From NCBI GenBank assembly GCA_016715885.1, contig JADJXL010000020.1, positions 496,001-560,000 on the forward strand: 64,000 nt of DNA, given 5' to 3'. This document shows positions 52,562-62,150 of this stretch, piece after piece (position 1 is the stretch's first letter; each line of letters begins with the position of its first letter). The notes under the pieces are model-generated. The model was not told where the DNA came from, did no database searches, and saw only the letters and a program-made list of their open reading frames with translations. The DNA comes from Polyangiaceae bacterium. GTDB taxonomy: Bacteria; Myxococcota_A; Polyangia; Polyangiales; Polyangiaceae. The position numbers were made by a program, and so were the translations under genes.

Positions 52562-55500
52562 ATGCCGCGCCGGTTTACCGAAGTCGTCGAGCTGCACGAC
52601 GGAGGAACGACTCGTATTTTGCGCACCCGAGATCCGAAGAGCGGTGCGCGTTTGGTGCTGAAGAGTATTCGCCCTGAATTCCACAATGCCGCGCAAGTCG
52701 CTCGGCTGCGGCACGAATACGACATTCTCCTGCCGCTCGATGTGCCGGGAGTCGTCAAGGCACTGGATTTGACCGAATACGACGGATGCCCGACGCTCGT
52801 TTTGGCAGATCGCGGCGGGGAAGCATTGGAATGGGTACTCGAGCGCGGACGCATCGAGCTATCCCGCGTGCTCGTGCTCGGCATTCGAATCGCGACGGCG
52901 CTCGAAAACATTCATTTGCGACGCGTCATTCACAAGGACATCAATCCGAACAACATCGTGCTCATCGACGATGGGGAAGACGTCGAGCTGATTGATTTCG
53001 AGCTGGCCACGACGCTGCCACGCATCGTCGAACATGACGTCAGGCCCGACGTGCTCGAAGGAACGCTCGCGTATATCGCGCCGGAGCAAACCGGGCGAAT
53101 GAACCGATCGATCGACAATCGTACGGATCTGTATTCATTTGGCGCGACGCTTTATCGCATGCTCGTGGGTCGTCCGCCCTTCATCGAAACGGATCCATTG
53201 AGCGCCGTGCACGCTCATATCGCGCGGCGGCCCGTACCGCCTGCTCGAATCGACGCCGCGATTCCCGAAGCCGTATCGGCGATCGTCATGAAATTGCTGG
53301 CGAAAATGCCCGAGGACCGATACCAAAGCGCGGGCGGCGTGAAAGCGGACCTCGAACGGTGCCTCGAAGGTATGCTGGCGGCCGGATCGATTGCGTCGTT
53401 CGAGCTTGGCGCCGATGACGTTTCCGACAGGTTCAGGATTCCCGAGCGATTGCATGGGCGAGAGGCCGAGCTCTTGCAGCTTTATACGGCATTTCAACGG
53501 GCCATCGAGGGCGCTTCGGAATTCGTGCTGGTCCATGGTCCCGCGGGCATTGGCAAATCCGCGGTCATCCGTGAATTTGCTCGGACGGTTCGAGCCGGTG
53601 CTGGTGCGTTTGCAAGTGGTCAATTCTTGGTTCGGGATGGTGACGCGCCGTATTCGGGTATTGCCGCTGCGCTGGCGCCGCTCATTCGAGAATTCTGTTC
53701 GGCAAGTGAAGCGCGCCTTTCCACGCTGCGAACGCGATTGCGCTCGGCGCTTGGCAGCACAGCCGGTGTCGTGACCGAAATCCTGCCGGATTTGGCGCTG
53801 GTGCTGGGCGAGACGCCGGCCAAACCGATGGAGCTTCCGGCAGATCAAGCCAAGGAGCGGGCCAAGTTTGCATTCTTGCGATTGTTTCAAGTATTGGCTC
53901 GCGACGGGCTCGCGCTGTTCTTGGATGATATTCAATGGGCCGATGCCTCGTCGCTCGAGCTATTGGCGCACCTCGTCACCGACGTTTCCGGGCGCGGGAT
54001 CGTGATCATTGCATCCGAACGGCAAGATTCGCAATCGAATGGTCGAATTTCACGATTCGTCGATGACCTGGTACACGACGGAGCGGCCGTGACGAACATC
54101 GCGCTCGGCCCACTGGATTTGAATGCCGTGCGAGCTTTGGTTTCCGATGCCGTCAATGCCCGAAAGGGGCGCGTACCGGATGCAGACGTCGAGCGGCTCG
54201 CGAGCGTCGTTCATCAACGAACGTTCGGAAATCCGCTCTTCGTGGGGACGTTTTTGACGACGCTGCATCGAGATGGTCTCATTGATTTCGATCACGCGAC
54301 GCGGGCGTGGCGCTGGGACATTGCCGCCATCGAACGCGCATCCGTGCCGGGTGACGTGGCGCTCCTGCTGTCTGAACGAGCGCAGCGCCTCGATGAAGCC
54401 GTTCTCTCGCTTTTGCAAGCAGCAGGATGCATTGGAAACGACTTCGACAAGGAGACTCTTTCCGCGATTACGGACGTCGCGTCGGCGCGAGTCGACGCAT
54501 TGCTTTCGGATGCCGCGCAGGAAGGGTTTGTCTTGGCCACGGGCAGCCAATATGCGTTCGTCCATGCGCGCGTGCGTGAGGCAGTTGTCGAGCTGATGGA
54601 TGCCGGGAGGTGCAAAGCTTTGCATTTGCGCATCGGGCGAGTGCTTCGTGCAAACGTGCGCGGCGACAAGCTTTATGGGGTGCTCGGGCACATCAACATC
54701 GCGGCGGATCTGGTGGTGGATCCGGTGGAACGATTGGAAATGGCCCGCTTGAACCTGGAAGCGGGCAATGCCGCGCGCGCGGCTGCGGCGTTCGAAGCGG
54801 CCATGGCCCATTTCGATGCAGGGTTGGGTTTTCTTCCGGTGAATGCATTTGAATCGGAAAAGCGCCTTGCTTTCGACTTGACGCTGGGCGCGGCGGAGAC
54901 GGCTTATTCGTGCGGCAAGCGAAGTCGTGCCGACGCTCTTTATGCGGATTTGCAAACTCGAGCCCGGGGTGACATCGAACAGCTCGAAGTTGCGTGCGCG
55001 CGGGTGCGCATGCACCGAGTGCTCAACGAATACGCTGCGGCCAAAGATCTGGCGCTCGAGGCATTCACGCGACAGGGTATATCGCTGCCTCGAAAAGGGG
55101 GCTTGCCGAATGTTCTTTTGGAATTTGGCAAAGCCGAGCTAATGCTGCGCAGATTTTCTCCTGACGACATTTTGGCGCTGCCTGTCGTCAAGTCGGAGAA
55201 AGGGGACCTTCTCGCGGCGCTCGCGGAGGACACGCTTTTCGTGGTGTACTTCGAGGATCCGCTGCTGCATTCGGTGTTTACGGCGAAATTCGTGCTATTG
55301 GCGCTCGAACAGGGTTTGTCGCCCGTGAGTCCAGCGTGTTTTGCAGCCTATGCGCTGCTCGTGCGGTTGATACGGGGACAAAGCGAGCGTGCGGACGAGC
55401 TTTGTCTGATGGCATTGCGGATGTTCGACAAGTTTCCCGAGCTTCCGACGGCGCTCGTGCGTTACATGTACGCGATGCTCATCATGCCATTTCGCCATCC

Positions 55501-57841
55501 GCTCGCGAAGTGTGTGGCTGCGCTTTCGGACGTGTACAAAGCGGCGATGGACGAGGGAAGCCGTGTTTTCATGAATTTGGCATTGGGTCCGATGGTCGGC
55601 TACCAATTTCAACTAGGCGCTCCACTGCCCGAATTCGTTGAAAATTTGGAATCGAACGAGCGACGATTGAACGAATTGGCGCGGGTGACGAACAATCCGC
55701 GGACGCACCTGCTTTCGAAGCGAATTGCTCTGTATTTGCAGGGGAAAACGCGCCCAGGATCCTTCGAGACGCTCGATTTGGACGACATTACGTTCGTCCG
55801 AGAGCTCGAGCAGGATCCGATGAAGCTCACCGCGCCGCTTTACAATTTTTATCAAGCGTGGGCGCATCTTTTCATGGGAGACCACGACGAAGCAAAACGC
55901 GCGTTCGACCGCGTTCCAGATGATATCGTACAGCCGCTTTCGGCCGTGAGCTCGATTGGCGAATATTACTTGGTTCGTGGCCTGGTTCTGGCGACGAGCG
56001 TGCCGAACGGCGCGATCGGACGAGCTCGAAATATCGTTGCGCTGCACGCAATTCAGCGCAAGCTTGCAGATTATGCGGCGCATTCGCCAGAAAATTTTGG
56101 ACAATTCGCCGCGCTTTTGTCGGCCGAAGCCGCGAGGCTCGAAGGGCGTACGATGGCGGCCGCCAAGCATTACGATCGAGCGGCGCAAATGGCGCAATCG
56201 TGCGGCTATTTGCAATACGAAGCATATGCGCTGGAACGGGCGGCGATTTTTTGGTACGCGCACGACAATGCGGGGGTTGCGCGGTCGTATTTGCAAAGGG
56301 CACATCTTGCGTACGAGCGTTGGGGTGCGACGGCCAAAGTCGTAGCATTGGAGAAGGCGCATCCAGTTTTGCGTCGGGCGCAAACGCATGGAACGTCGAC
56401 GGTACGAGCAACGAGTACGCAATCGACGAAATCGGTGTCGCTCGATGCACGCTCGATGGTGCGCGCATCGCAAGCGGTTTCAGAAGAAATTGCCCTCGAC
56501 AAACTCCTGCACAAACTCATGACCGTGGTAGCGCAAGCGACGGGCGCCGAACGCGGAGCGCTCGTGCTGGACGACCCCGCAGGATTCGTTCTCGTCGCAA
56601 GTTTCACGGCCGATGGCGGTGCAGTGGTGCGTCCGACTCCGGCGCTTCTCGACACGGTCGACGATTTGCCGTCATCGGTCCTGCAGTATGTGGTTCGTAC
56701 GGGAAAACCAATCCTTTGCGAAGATGCAACGAGGGACGAAAATACGCGAAATGATGTTTTCGTCACGGCGCATGGAACGAAGTCTCTTTTGGTCGTGCCA
56801 ATGATGCGGCAAGGGGCTGCGCGGGGCATCCTTTACTTGGAAAACAATCAGCTCGCAGGGGCATTCGATGCGGAGCGGCTGTCATTGTGCGAAGTCGTGA
56901 CGTCTCAGATGTCCATTTCCATCGACAATGCGCGACTTTATGCGAATTTGGAGCGAATGGTCGAGGAGCGAACGCGGGCGCTGGAAGAGGCGCGAACGCG
57001 TCTCGTGGAGCTGGAAAAAAGCACGACGGAAGTTCGGATGGCGGGCGGTTTCGCGCACGAGATGCGAAACGCGCTCACGGCTGCAAAAATGCTCATTGCG
57101 GCCATTCGTTTCGAACGAGAGGGCGGTGAAACGCGCAGCCTGTGCATGGACAATGGGGAAGCGCTTTTCGATATGTACCGTTTGCTCGAAAACCGGCTCG
57201 ATCCAGTGGTGCTCGACGAGGTGGTGCCCATTTTGCGGCAAATCAATGCGAACGAAGAAAAGATTCACAACGTTCTCGGGATGGTGGGGTCATCCATCGA
57301 ACGCGCTCTTGCCACGACGGGCTTGATTCTCGATTACGCGAAACTCAGCGGCGAGAGCGCAGGGCGGTCGATGACGGAGCTCGGGTATCTGGTGCAAAGC
57401 CTGGTGAATGAATCGCAGGCCGATTTCGAAAAACGTGGCATTGCACTGGAAGTCGACATTCCCCAAGGGTCGAGGGTTCGAGGCAATTACGAGCACTGGT
57501 ATTCGGTGTTGAAGAATTTGGTGCTGAATGCGCGGGATGCGCTCATGGATGTGGAACGCCCCGAGGGGCGCAAGATCCGCATCGTGCTCGAAGAAGGCAG
57601 CGACAAACCTCGATTGGTCGTCGAGGACAATGGCACGGGGATCGATCCCAACGTTGCCGCACGCATTTTCGAGCCGTTCGTATCGACGAAACCGGAGTCG
57701 GGCACTGGCTTGGGCCTCGGTGTGGTCCGCAAGCTGCTCGGTCTATACCATGCGACGATTGATTTCGAGACGGAAATGGGTCGAGGAACTCGGTTCGTGA
57801 TCTCGTGGCCTCGAGAGTCGGCATCGACGCACGCCGAATGA
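52562..57841 (+). CDS. Hybrid Ser/Thr kinase-AAA-GAF-histidine kinase
   Basis: A 1,759-residue protein. Kinase-like domain about 15-280, but the catalytic loop is HKDINPNN and DFG is DFE (FELA), with no clear glycine loop. AAA ATPase about 300-640 (Walker A GPAGIGKSAV, Walker B ALFLDDIQWAD). TPR-like helical region about 660-1270. GAF domain about 1300-1450 (LDKLLHKLMTVVAQATGAER). Coiled coil, then HisKA with phosphorylated His1499 (GGFAHEMRNALTAAKM), and HATPase (LNARDAL; DNGTGID; GTGLGLGVVRKLL). The histidine kinase half looks competent; the Ser/Thr kinase half may be atypical. GAGGACGA lies just before the ATG. Receiver partner 17 bases upstream. Confidence 0.9.
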   Translation: MPRRFTEVVELHDGGTTRILRTRDPKSGARLVLKSIRPEFHNAAQVARLRHEYDILLPLDVPGVVKALDLTEYDGCPTLVLADRGGEALEWVLERGRIELSRVLVLGIRIATALENIHLRRVIHKDINPNNIVLIDDGEDVELIDFELATTLPRIVEHDVRPDVLEGTLAYIAPEQTGRMNRSIDNRTDLYSFGATLYRMLVGRPPFIETDPLSAVHAHIARRPVPPARIDAAIPEAVSAIVMKLLAKMPEDRYQSAGGVKADLERCLEGMLAAGSIASFELGADDVSDRFRIPERLHGREAELLQLYTAFQRAIEGASEFVLVHGPAGIGKSAVIREFARTVRAGAGAFASGQFLVRDGDAPYSGIAAALAPLIREFCSASEARLSTLRTRLRSALGSTAGVVTEILPDLALVLGETPAKPMELPADQAKERAKFAFLRLFQVLARDGLALFLDDIQWADASSLELLAHLVTDVSGRGIVIIASERQDSQSNGRISRFVDDLVHDGAAVTNIALGPLDLNAVRALVSDAVNARKGRVPDADVERLASVVHQRTFGNPLFVGTFLTTLHRDGLIDFDHATRAWRWDIAAIERASVPGDVALLLSERAQRLDEAVLSLLQAAGCIGNDFDKETLSAITDVASARVDALLSDAAQEGFVLATGSQYAFVHARVREAVVELMDAGRCKALHLRIGRVLRANVRGDKLYGVLGHINIAADLVVDPVERLEMARLNLEAGNAARAAAAFEAAMAHFDAGLGFLPVNAFESEKRLAFDLTLGAAETAYSCGKRSRADALYADLQTRARGDIEQLEVACARVRMHRVLNEYAAAKDLALEAFTRQGISLPRKGGLPNVLLEFGKAELMLRRFSPDDILALPVVKSEKGDLLAALAEDTLFVVYFEDPLLHSVFTAKFVLLALEQGLSPVSPACFAAYALLVRLIRGQSERADELCLMALRMFDKFPELPTALVRYMYAMLIMPFRHPLAKCVAALSDVYKAAMDEGSRVFMNLALGPMVGYQFQLGAPLPEFVENLESNERRLNELARVTNNPRTHLLSKRIALYLQGKTRPGSFETLDLDDITFVRELEQDPMKLTAPLYNFYQAWAHLFMGDHDEAKRAFDRVPDDIVQPLSAVSSIGEYYLVRGLVLATSVPNGAIGRARNIVALHAIQRKLADYAAHSPENFGQFAALLSAEAARLEGRTMAAAKHYDRAAQMAQSCGYLQYEAYALERAAIFWYAHDNAGVARSYLQRAHLAYERWGATAKVVALEKAHPVLRRAQTHGTSTVRATSTQSTKSVSLDARSMVRASQAVSEEIALDKLLHKLMTVVAQATGAERGALVLDDPAGFVLVASFTADGGAVVRPTPALLDTVDDLPSSVLQYVVRTGKPILCEDATRDENTRNDVFVTAHGTKSLLVVPMMRQGAARGILYLENNQLAGAFDAERLSLCEVVTSQMSISIDNARLYANLERMVEERTRALEEARTRLVELEKSTTEVRMAGGFAHEMRNALTAAKMLIAAIRFEREGGETRSLCMDNGEALFDMYRLLENRLDPVVLDEVVPILRQINANEEKIHNVLGMVGSSIERALATTGLILDYAKLSGESAGRSMTELGYLVQSLVNESQADFEKRGIALEVDIPQGSRVRGNYEHWYSVLKNLVLNARDALMDVERPEGRKIRIVLEEGSDKPRLVVEDNGTGIDPNVAARIFEPFVSTKPESGTGLGLGVVRKLLGLYHATIDFETEMGRGTRFVISWPRESASTHAE

Positions 57842-57854
57842 AGATGGCCCGGCC

Positions 57855-57957
57855 GCAGCCCGAATCTTTTCCGGCACTTGCGGTTCCCCCAGACTCGCGC
57901 GCTGCGCGGGCTCGAACAGTGGGACCCCCCGCAAGCGCCGGAAAAGATTCGGACTGC
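57855..57957. terminator. 29-bp inverted repeat between convergent genes
   Basis: Arms 57855-57883 and 57929-57957 are complementary over 29 bases with only two differences, both of which would be G-U pairs in RNA on one strand. The arms include CGAATCTTTTCCGGC and its complement GCCGGAAAAGATTCG. The 45-base loop can form inner pairs. It sits just past the hybrid-kinase stop and before the end of the opposing gene, so a bidirectional terminator is the most likely role. Sequence is unrelated to repeat family A-C. Confidence 0.7.
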
Positions 57958-57979
57958 GACCTCGATTCCCAAGTTGGGT

Positions 57980-58822
57980 TCAAAACGTCACACCAAAACT
58001 CGCGCGTGTGACAAAACCTCCGGGGCGGAGCCCGGGGAGGTTTATCGCGCCAAACTTTCGCGGTTCGTCCTCGTTTTCCGGCGGGCGGAACGTCATCGAT
58101 GCCTGACTGGCAAATGCGTATCCCCAATCCATCATGAGCCAAAACGATGCCGTTCGCCCCGGCGCCTTGCCCGCCGTGCCCAGCCGCAAAGCCGCGCCCG
58201 CGGACGTGTCCAAGACCATCGCCCACGAGCTCGATTCGAGGTCTACGCCGAGATCCCAATCCTCGATTTTGGCGCTCAGGTTCACGACCGAAGGAACAAT
58301 TTTTGCGTACAGGTAAAACCTCGATTTGGGCATCCAGCGGCCTTCGACGCCCAATGCAACCCGATTGACGAGGAGGTCCGTTTGCGCGCCACGCGCATAC
58401 GCCGAGGATGCTCCGATGTTCCACTCACCGAGGAAATGCAATTGGAGGCGCTCGGACTTCCACGGCGTGAACGTAAAACCAAGCGCATTCTGCACCAGCG
58501 CATCGCTTTCGGAATACGGATCATACCCTGGGTGCGTCAGGTTCAAGAAACGAAACCCCACGTACACGCCAAACATGTGCGGGCGCGCAGGCGCTTCGGG
58601 TTGTTTTACTTCGCTGCCGGCAAATGCTCGATTCACGGCAGCATTGTAGAGCTCGATTTCTCCGGCCGGCGTCGACGCCGCGGTCTTGGGCTCATCCGAC
58701 GGTGACGGCATCGCCGCTGCATCGACCGCGGCTTCGGGTTTGTCGTCGGCCCGCGCGCTCGATGCGAGCAGCGAAAGCGTGCCCAACGCCGCACATGATA
58801 GGGCTCTTGCGACGCTATTCAT
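57980..58822 (-). CDS. Outer-membrane-like protein of a lipoprotein operon
   Basis: A 280-residue secreted protein: signal peptide about 1-25 (ALSCAALGTLSLLASSARA), a Ser/Pro/Ala stretch, then alternating polar/hydrophobic strands ending in Phe (VYVGFRFLNLTHPGYD, LQLHFLGEW, FYLYAKIVPSV, ASFGVTF), consistent with an outer-membrane beta-barrel. The last residue is Phe, the classic BAM signal. Third gene of the operon; ATG 58822 overlaps the upstream stop (ATGA). Cargo or role unknown. Confidence 0.75.
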   Translation of the reverse strand: MNSVARALSCAALGTLSLLASSARADDKPEAAVDAAAMPSPSDEPKTAASTPAGEIELYNAAVNRAFAGSEVKQPEAPARPHMFGVYVGFRFLNLTHPGYDPYSESDALVQNALGFTFTPWKSERLQLHFLGEWNIGASSAYARGAQTDLLVNRVALGVEGRWMPKSRFYLYAKIVPSVVNLSAKIEDWDLGVDLESSSWAMVLDTSAGAALRLGTAGKAPGRTASFWLMMDWGYAFASQASMTFRPPENEDEPRKFGAINLPGLRPGGFVTRASFGVTF

Positions 58823-60438
58823 TGGAATTCTCCCAGCAGCAAACCAAGGTATTCGATGGAGTTTTCGAGCGACGGGTTCGCTGCGTCGAATACCGTGGCA
58901 CCCACCGTGCCCGCGGGATGAATCGCAACGACAGCTCGGCCTCCATCACGCCGCTCGACTTCGTAGGCGTCTTGCACGCCATAATTCAAGAATACGTTCT
59001 TCGGATGGAGCGTACCGAGATCCAGTTGCGCCACTGAATTCGCACCCGGTGCGACCATCCACGCACGCATGCCATCACGCGATACCACCGCACGCGCACC
59101 ACCGCCGGAAGCGAGAATGGGCGACGCCGTGCGCGAAATCAAATCGAGCACGACGAAATTCCTGCCACTCGGCATGGCCAATATCTTCAGATGATTGTTC
59201 GGCGCAGGCACATCGATGACCGAAGACACCGATTCCACGAGCTCCAGCCGCTCGACGCTCTTGTACGGTTTTCCAATCGTCACGCCGAGCGATACGAAAG
59301 CCACGTTCGGCGTGGATGTCGACCACACGAGCGCAATATCGCCACCATTCGTCGTTTCACCCACGATATCCGTGACGATCGTAATCCGCTCGAATGCAGC
59401 ACCAAGGTCCACATCCGACGTCGTTCCCGTCACCGGCTCGACGAGCGTGAGCGCCTTTTTCGACGGCACGAGCGCCGCGAGCCGGAGGCCTCCGTCGGTT
59501 TTCACGAATGCCATGTCGGTTGGCACTCCGCCCACGTAATTGATGTTCGGAACCGGCAAGAACGAATGCGGCGATTCTTTGCCCGCTGGCGTGGGCAAGA
59601 GATCGAGCACGATGACGTTTGGATCGTTCGCCACACGAATGGCAATGCGCGCATCATCGTCGACGCCCGGCTCGCCATCGCTGACGGCAGTCCCAGCAGG
59701 CCGGAGAATATCGGCACCACTCGTCAATTTCACAGTAATTTCGGGCTTTTCCGGGGCACTCAGATCGACCAGCGCAACGTCGCGATCGGTGCTGGCAACG
59801 AGCAATCGACGGTTTCCTCCGGGCAGCTCGAGCTCGGGGGTGAACGTGAATGCTTGCGGCCTTCCACCGAAACTTCGCAATGAAATGGGCACGGGATTCG
59901 TCGCCGATGCAGGCTGACCAAGCTTGATGAGCACGAGCTCGTTCGGATTTTGCACGAATGTCTCGGTATCCGATGCCGACGGGTAAACGACGGCAAATTC
60001 CGACCGTGGATCGATTTCGAGGCCCGAGAGCGGATCCGACAGGTCGTATTTCACGAGCGGCTGCGGATTCACGTTTCCATCGATCACCAAAAGCGACGGG
60101 CCTTCGTCCGTCGTTTTGCGCCGCGGCACGTCCCCTCGGCTCAGCGTGAGCAGGCGCGTGCCGTCGGATGTGAGCCTTGCAGCGGCAAAACCATGCCCCA
60201 TGGGAATCGACATCGGGGCGAGCGACAAGTCGCCTTCGACGGGAAGCATGAGCACGCGATTCGCGTCGCGATCGACGATGGCCGCGGAGCCTCGCAGGCC
60301 AGCCGTGATGAGCGGCGTTTTGGTAATGGTTGCGCTCCATTCGGCAGCGCGGTCGGTGCAAGCAGCCGTGCCCATCGCGGTCATGCCAAAGAGCGCGAGC
60401 ACAGGGAGCCGCCATTTCAATGAACGTAACGTATTCAT
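58819..60438 (-). CDS. Beta-propeller lipoprotein, second in operon
   Basis: A 539-residue lipoprotein with lipobox GTAAC after the leader (MNTLRSLKWRLPVLALFG). The body is a propeller-like array of strand repeats (RLTSDGTRLLTLSR, GGNRRLLVASTDRDVALVDL, DPNVIVLDLLPT, SGRNFVVLDLISRTAS, RDGMRAWMVAPGANS), similar in style to the upstream gene's product. No enzyme motif was recognised. It starts in an ATGA overlap with the upstream gene and ends in one with the outer-membrane-like gene, so all three are made together and may form one envelope complex. Confidence 0.74.
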   Translation of the reverse strand: MNTLRSLKWRLPVLALFGMTAMGTAACTDRAAEWSATITKTPLITAGLRGSAAIVDRDANRVLMLPVEGDLSLAPMSIPMGHGFAAARLTSDGTRLLTLSRGDVPRRKTTDEGPSLLVIDGNVNPQPLVKYDLSDPLSGLEIDPRSEFAVVYPSASDTETFVQNPNELVLIKLGQPASATNPVPISLRSFGGRPQAFTFTPELELPGGNRRLLVASTDRDVALVDLSAPEKPEITVKLTSGADILRPAGTAVSDGEPGVDDDARIAIRVANDPNVIVLDLLPTPAGKESPHSFLPVPNINYVGGVPTDMAFVKTDGGLRLAALVPSKKALTLVEPVTGTTSDVDLGAAFERITIVTDIVGETTNGGDIALVWSTSTPNVAFVSLGVTIGKPYKSVERLELVESVSSVIDVPAPNNHLKILAMPSGRNFVVLDLISRTASPILASGGGARAVVSRDGMRAWMVAPGANSVAQLDLGTLHPKNVFLNYGVQDAYEVERRDGGRAVVAIHPAGTVGATVFDAANPSLENSIEYLGLLLGEFQ

Positions 60439-62033
60439 TCTCCACTCCCATCGATGACCTGCGAAGCAAGCTCGAATCCGGTGAGCGTACGCACGGAGCC
60501 CGTGTTGAAGTCCACGAACGTAATGCGACCGTCGGGGTGTTTCTGCGCGACGAATCCTCGTTCAGCGCCCGCGACGATACCTGCCGCAATGGGCTGACTT
60601 GCAAGCTCGTACTTTTTCACTTCGAGCGACGGCATCGAAGCAACGTAGAGTCGATATTTGGGGTTCATTTCATCGCCGGTCGCGACAATTGCGCGATGAC
60701 CTGCCGGAGCAACGGCTACCGATATCGCCGGGGCGTCGAGGCCCATGAGTTTGGCGGGCAAGTCTTCCGCAATCGGCACGATGCTCATGGCTGCGGGGTA
60801 TTCCGAACCGATACTGCCACCCGCGTCGTGCAAAACGACGGCGTGAGAAGCATCCTCGGTTGGGAAAACCGCCTTGATGGGCGCCCAAAGCTGGATCAGA
60901 CGCGGATCCGGGACGGCGGCGGACGTATCGAGCACCGTGAGCACGGGGTTTGGCGTGGCATTCGTGTACAAAAGCGCGACAGGACTCTTCGCGGCAAGCG
61001 ACGCCGAACCAACCGTCGCATTGGATATCGTGACGAGCGGATAACTGAAAGGATCCGCAAGGATGCCCGGAATTGGCAAAAGGCCAACCTGGCTGGTTTC
61101 GCGAACGACACCGACCGCTACCGTTCCATCGGGCGAGAGGTCGAGGTCCGTTGGCGGAGCGGGAAATCCAACGTCCGTGCGCGTGCCATCGGCAAGGGAG
61201 AAGATGTTGACGAGCTTTTCGCCATCGCGACGAACGAGCGCGTACGAGCCGTCGGGCGTGATGGCAACATCGCGCGTAGAGGCATCACCGATGGGCTGAT
61301 CCGACAGCTTGATGTTTTTCGCGACAATCGGCGCGCCGCCCGTGAGCGACACGACACTGATGCCGTCTTGCGTGACGGCAAAAGCACGCGTTTCTGCGGA
61401 ATCGAAAGCAACGGCCACCGGGCGGTATCCGACGGTGAGCGAAGTGGACTTCATTGCGCCGGATTTCAGATCGAGCACGGTGATGTCTTGATATCCGTCA
61501 ATGGGATCGGCATCGTCGATACGCCGCGCATCGGTCCATGCAATGGCCCACCGGCCATCGTCCGATACGGCCCACGCATTGCCGGACGAAGGCACGGGAA
61601 GCGATTCGGCCGTGAGGTCGGTTCCTTTGGCGCGGAGAATGGTCGCATCGTTCGACAGGACATTGAGCACGATGGCGACATCCGCATTGGGATCGGGAAT
61701 GGCGGCGACGTGCGTCGGAGCATTGCCTGCTTCGACGACGTTGACCTCGAGCGTCGTGGCGTCGATGTATGCCACACGACCGCTCGTGGGATTGGCAATC
61801 CACACGTAGTTACCGGTCGCGACAGGCGCGCTGTAATTCGATTCTAGCTCCTCTTCGGGCGGGGGAGGAGGTGGCTCGTTGCCTCCACCGCCGGCGCCGA
61901 GATTGCCGCCAGGATCGCCACCGCTGGAAAAGCCATTGGATGCATCGAGACCAGCTTCGCTGGCCGAACAGCCGAATACGGAAGCCATGCCCGCCATCGC
62001 GAGCACGGACAGAAGTGCGAGCTCAGTTTTCAT
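60435..62033 (-). CDS. Beta-propeller lipoprotein, first in operon
   Basis: A 532-residue lipoprotein with lipobox VFGCS (leader MKTELALLSVLAMAGMAS), a Gly/Asn and Pro/Glu linker, then YVTN-type propeller repeats (YVWIANPTSGRVAYIDATTLEV, PIDGYQDITVLDLKSG, SPDGTVAVGVVRETS, HPDGRITFVDFNTGSV). It is related in layout to the next gene in the operon. Such propellers sit on the cell surface or bind partner proteins. ATG at 62033. Substrate or ligand unknown. Confidence 0.76.
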   Translation of the reverse strand: MKTELALLSVLAMAGMASVFGCSASEAGLDASNGFSSGGDPGGNLGAGGGGNEPPPPPPEEELESNYSAPVATGNYVWIANPTSGRVAYIDATTLEVNVVEAGNAPTHVAAIPDPNADVAIVLNVLSNDATILRAKGTDLTAESLPVPSSGNAWAVSDDGRWAIAWTDARRIDDADPIDGYQDITVLDLKSGAMKSTSLTVGYRPVAVAFDSAETRAFAVTQDGISVVSLTGGAPIVAKNIKLSDQPIGDASTRDVAITPDGSYALVRRDGEKLVNIFSLADGTRTDVGFPAPPTDLDLSPDGTVAVGVVRETSQVGLLPIPGILADPFSYPLVTISNATVGSASLAAKSPVALLYTNATPNPVLTVLDTSAAVPDPRLIQLWAPIKAVFPTEDASHAVVLHDAGGSIGSEYPAAMSIVPIAEDLPAKLMGLDAPAISVAVAPAGHRAIVATGDEMNPKYRLYVASMPSLEVKKYELASQPIAAGIVAGAERGFVAQKHPDGRITFVDFNTGSVRTLTGFELASQVIDGSGE

Positions 62034-62150
62034 GGACGTTCACTTTCAGCAAGAAGGAAGCCGTAAGGGTTCGTCCGTCCAGTATACCGCACATTGCGCC
62101 GGTGGGAAAGGGAGGAGTTGGAAAATTCCAGGGGATCCAGACCCGGTCTG

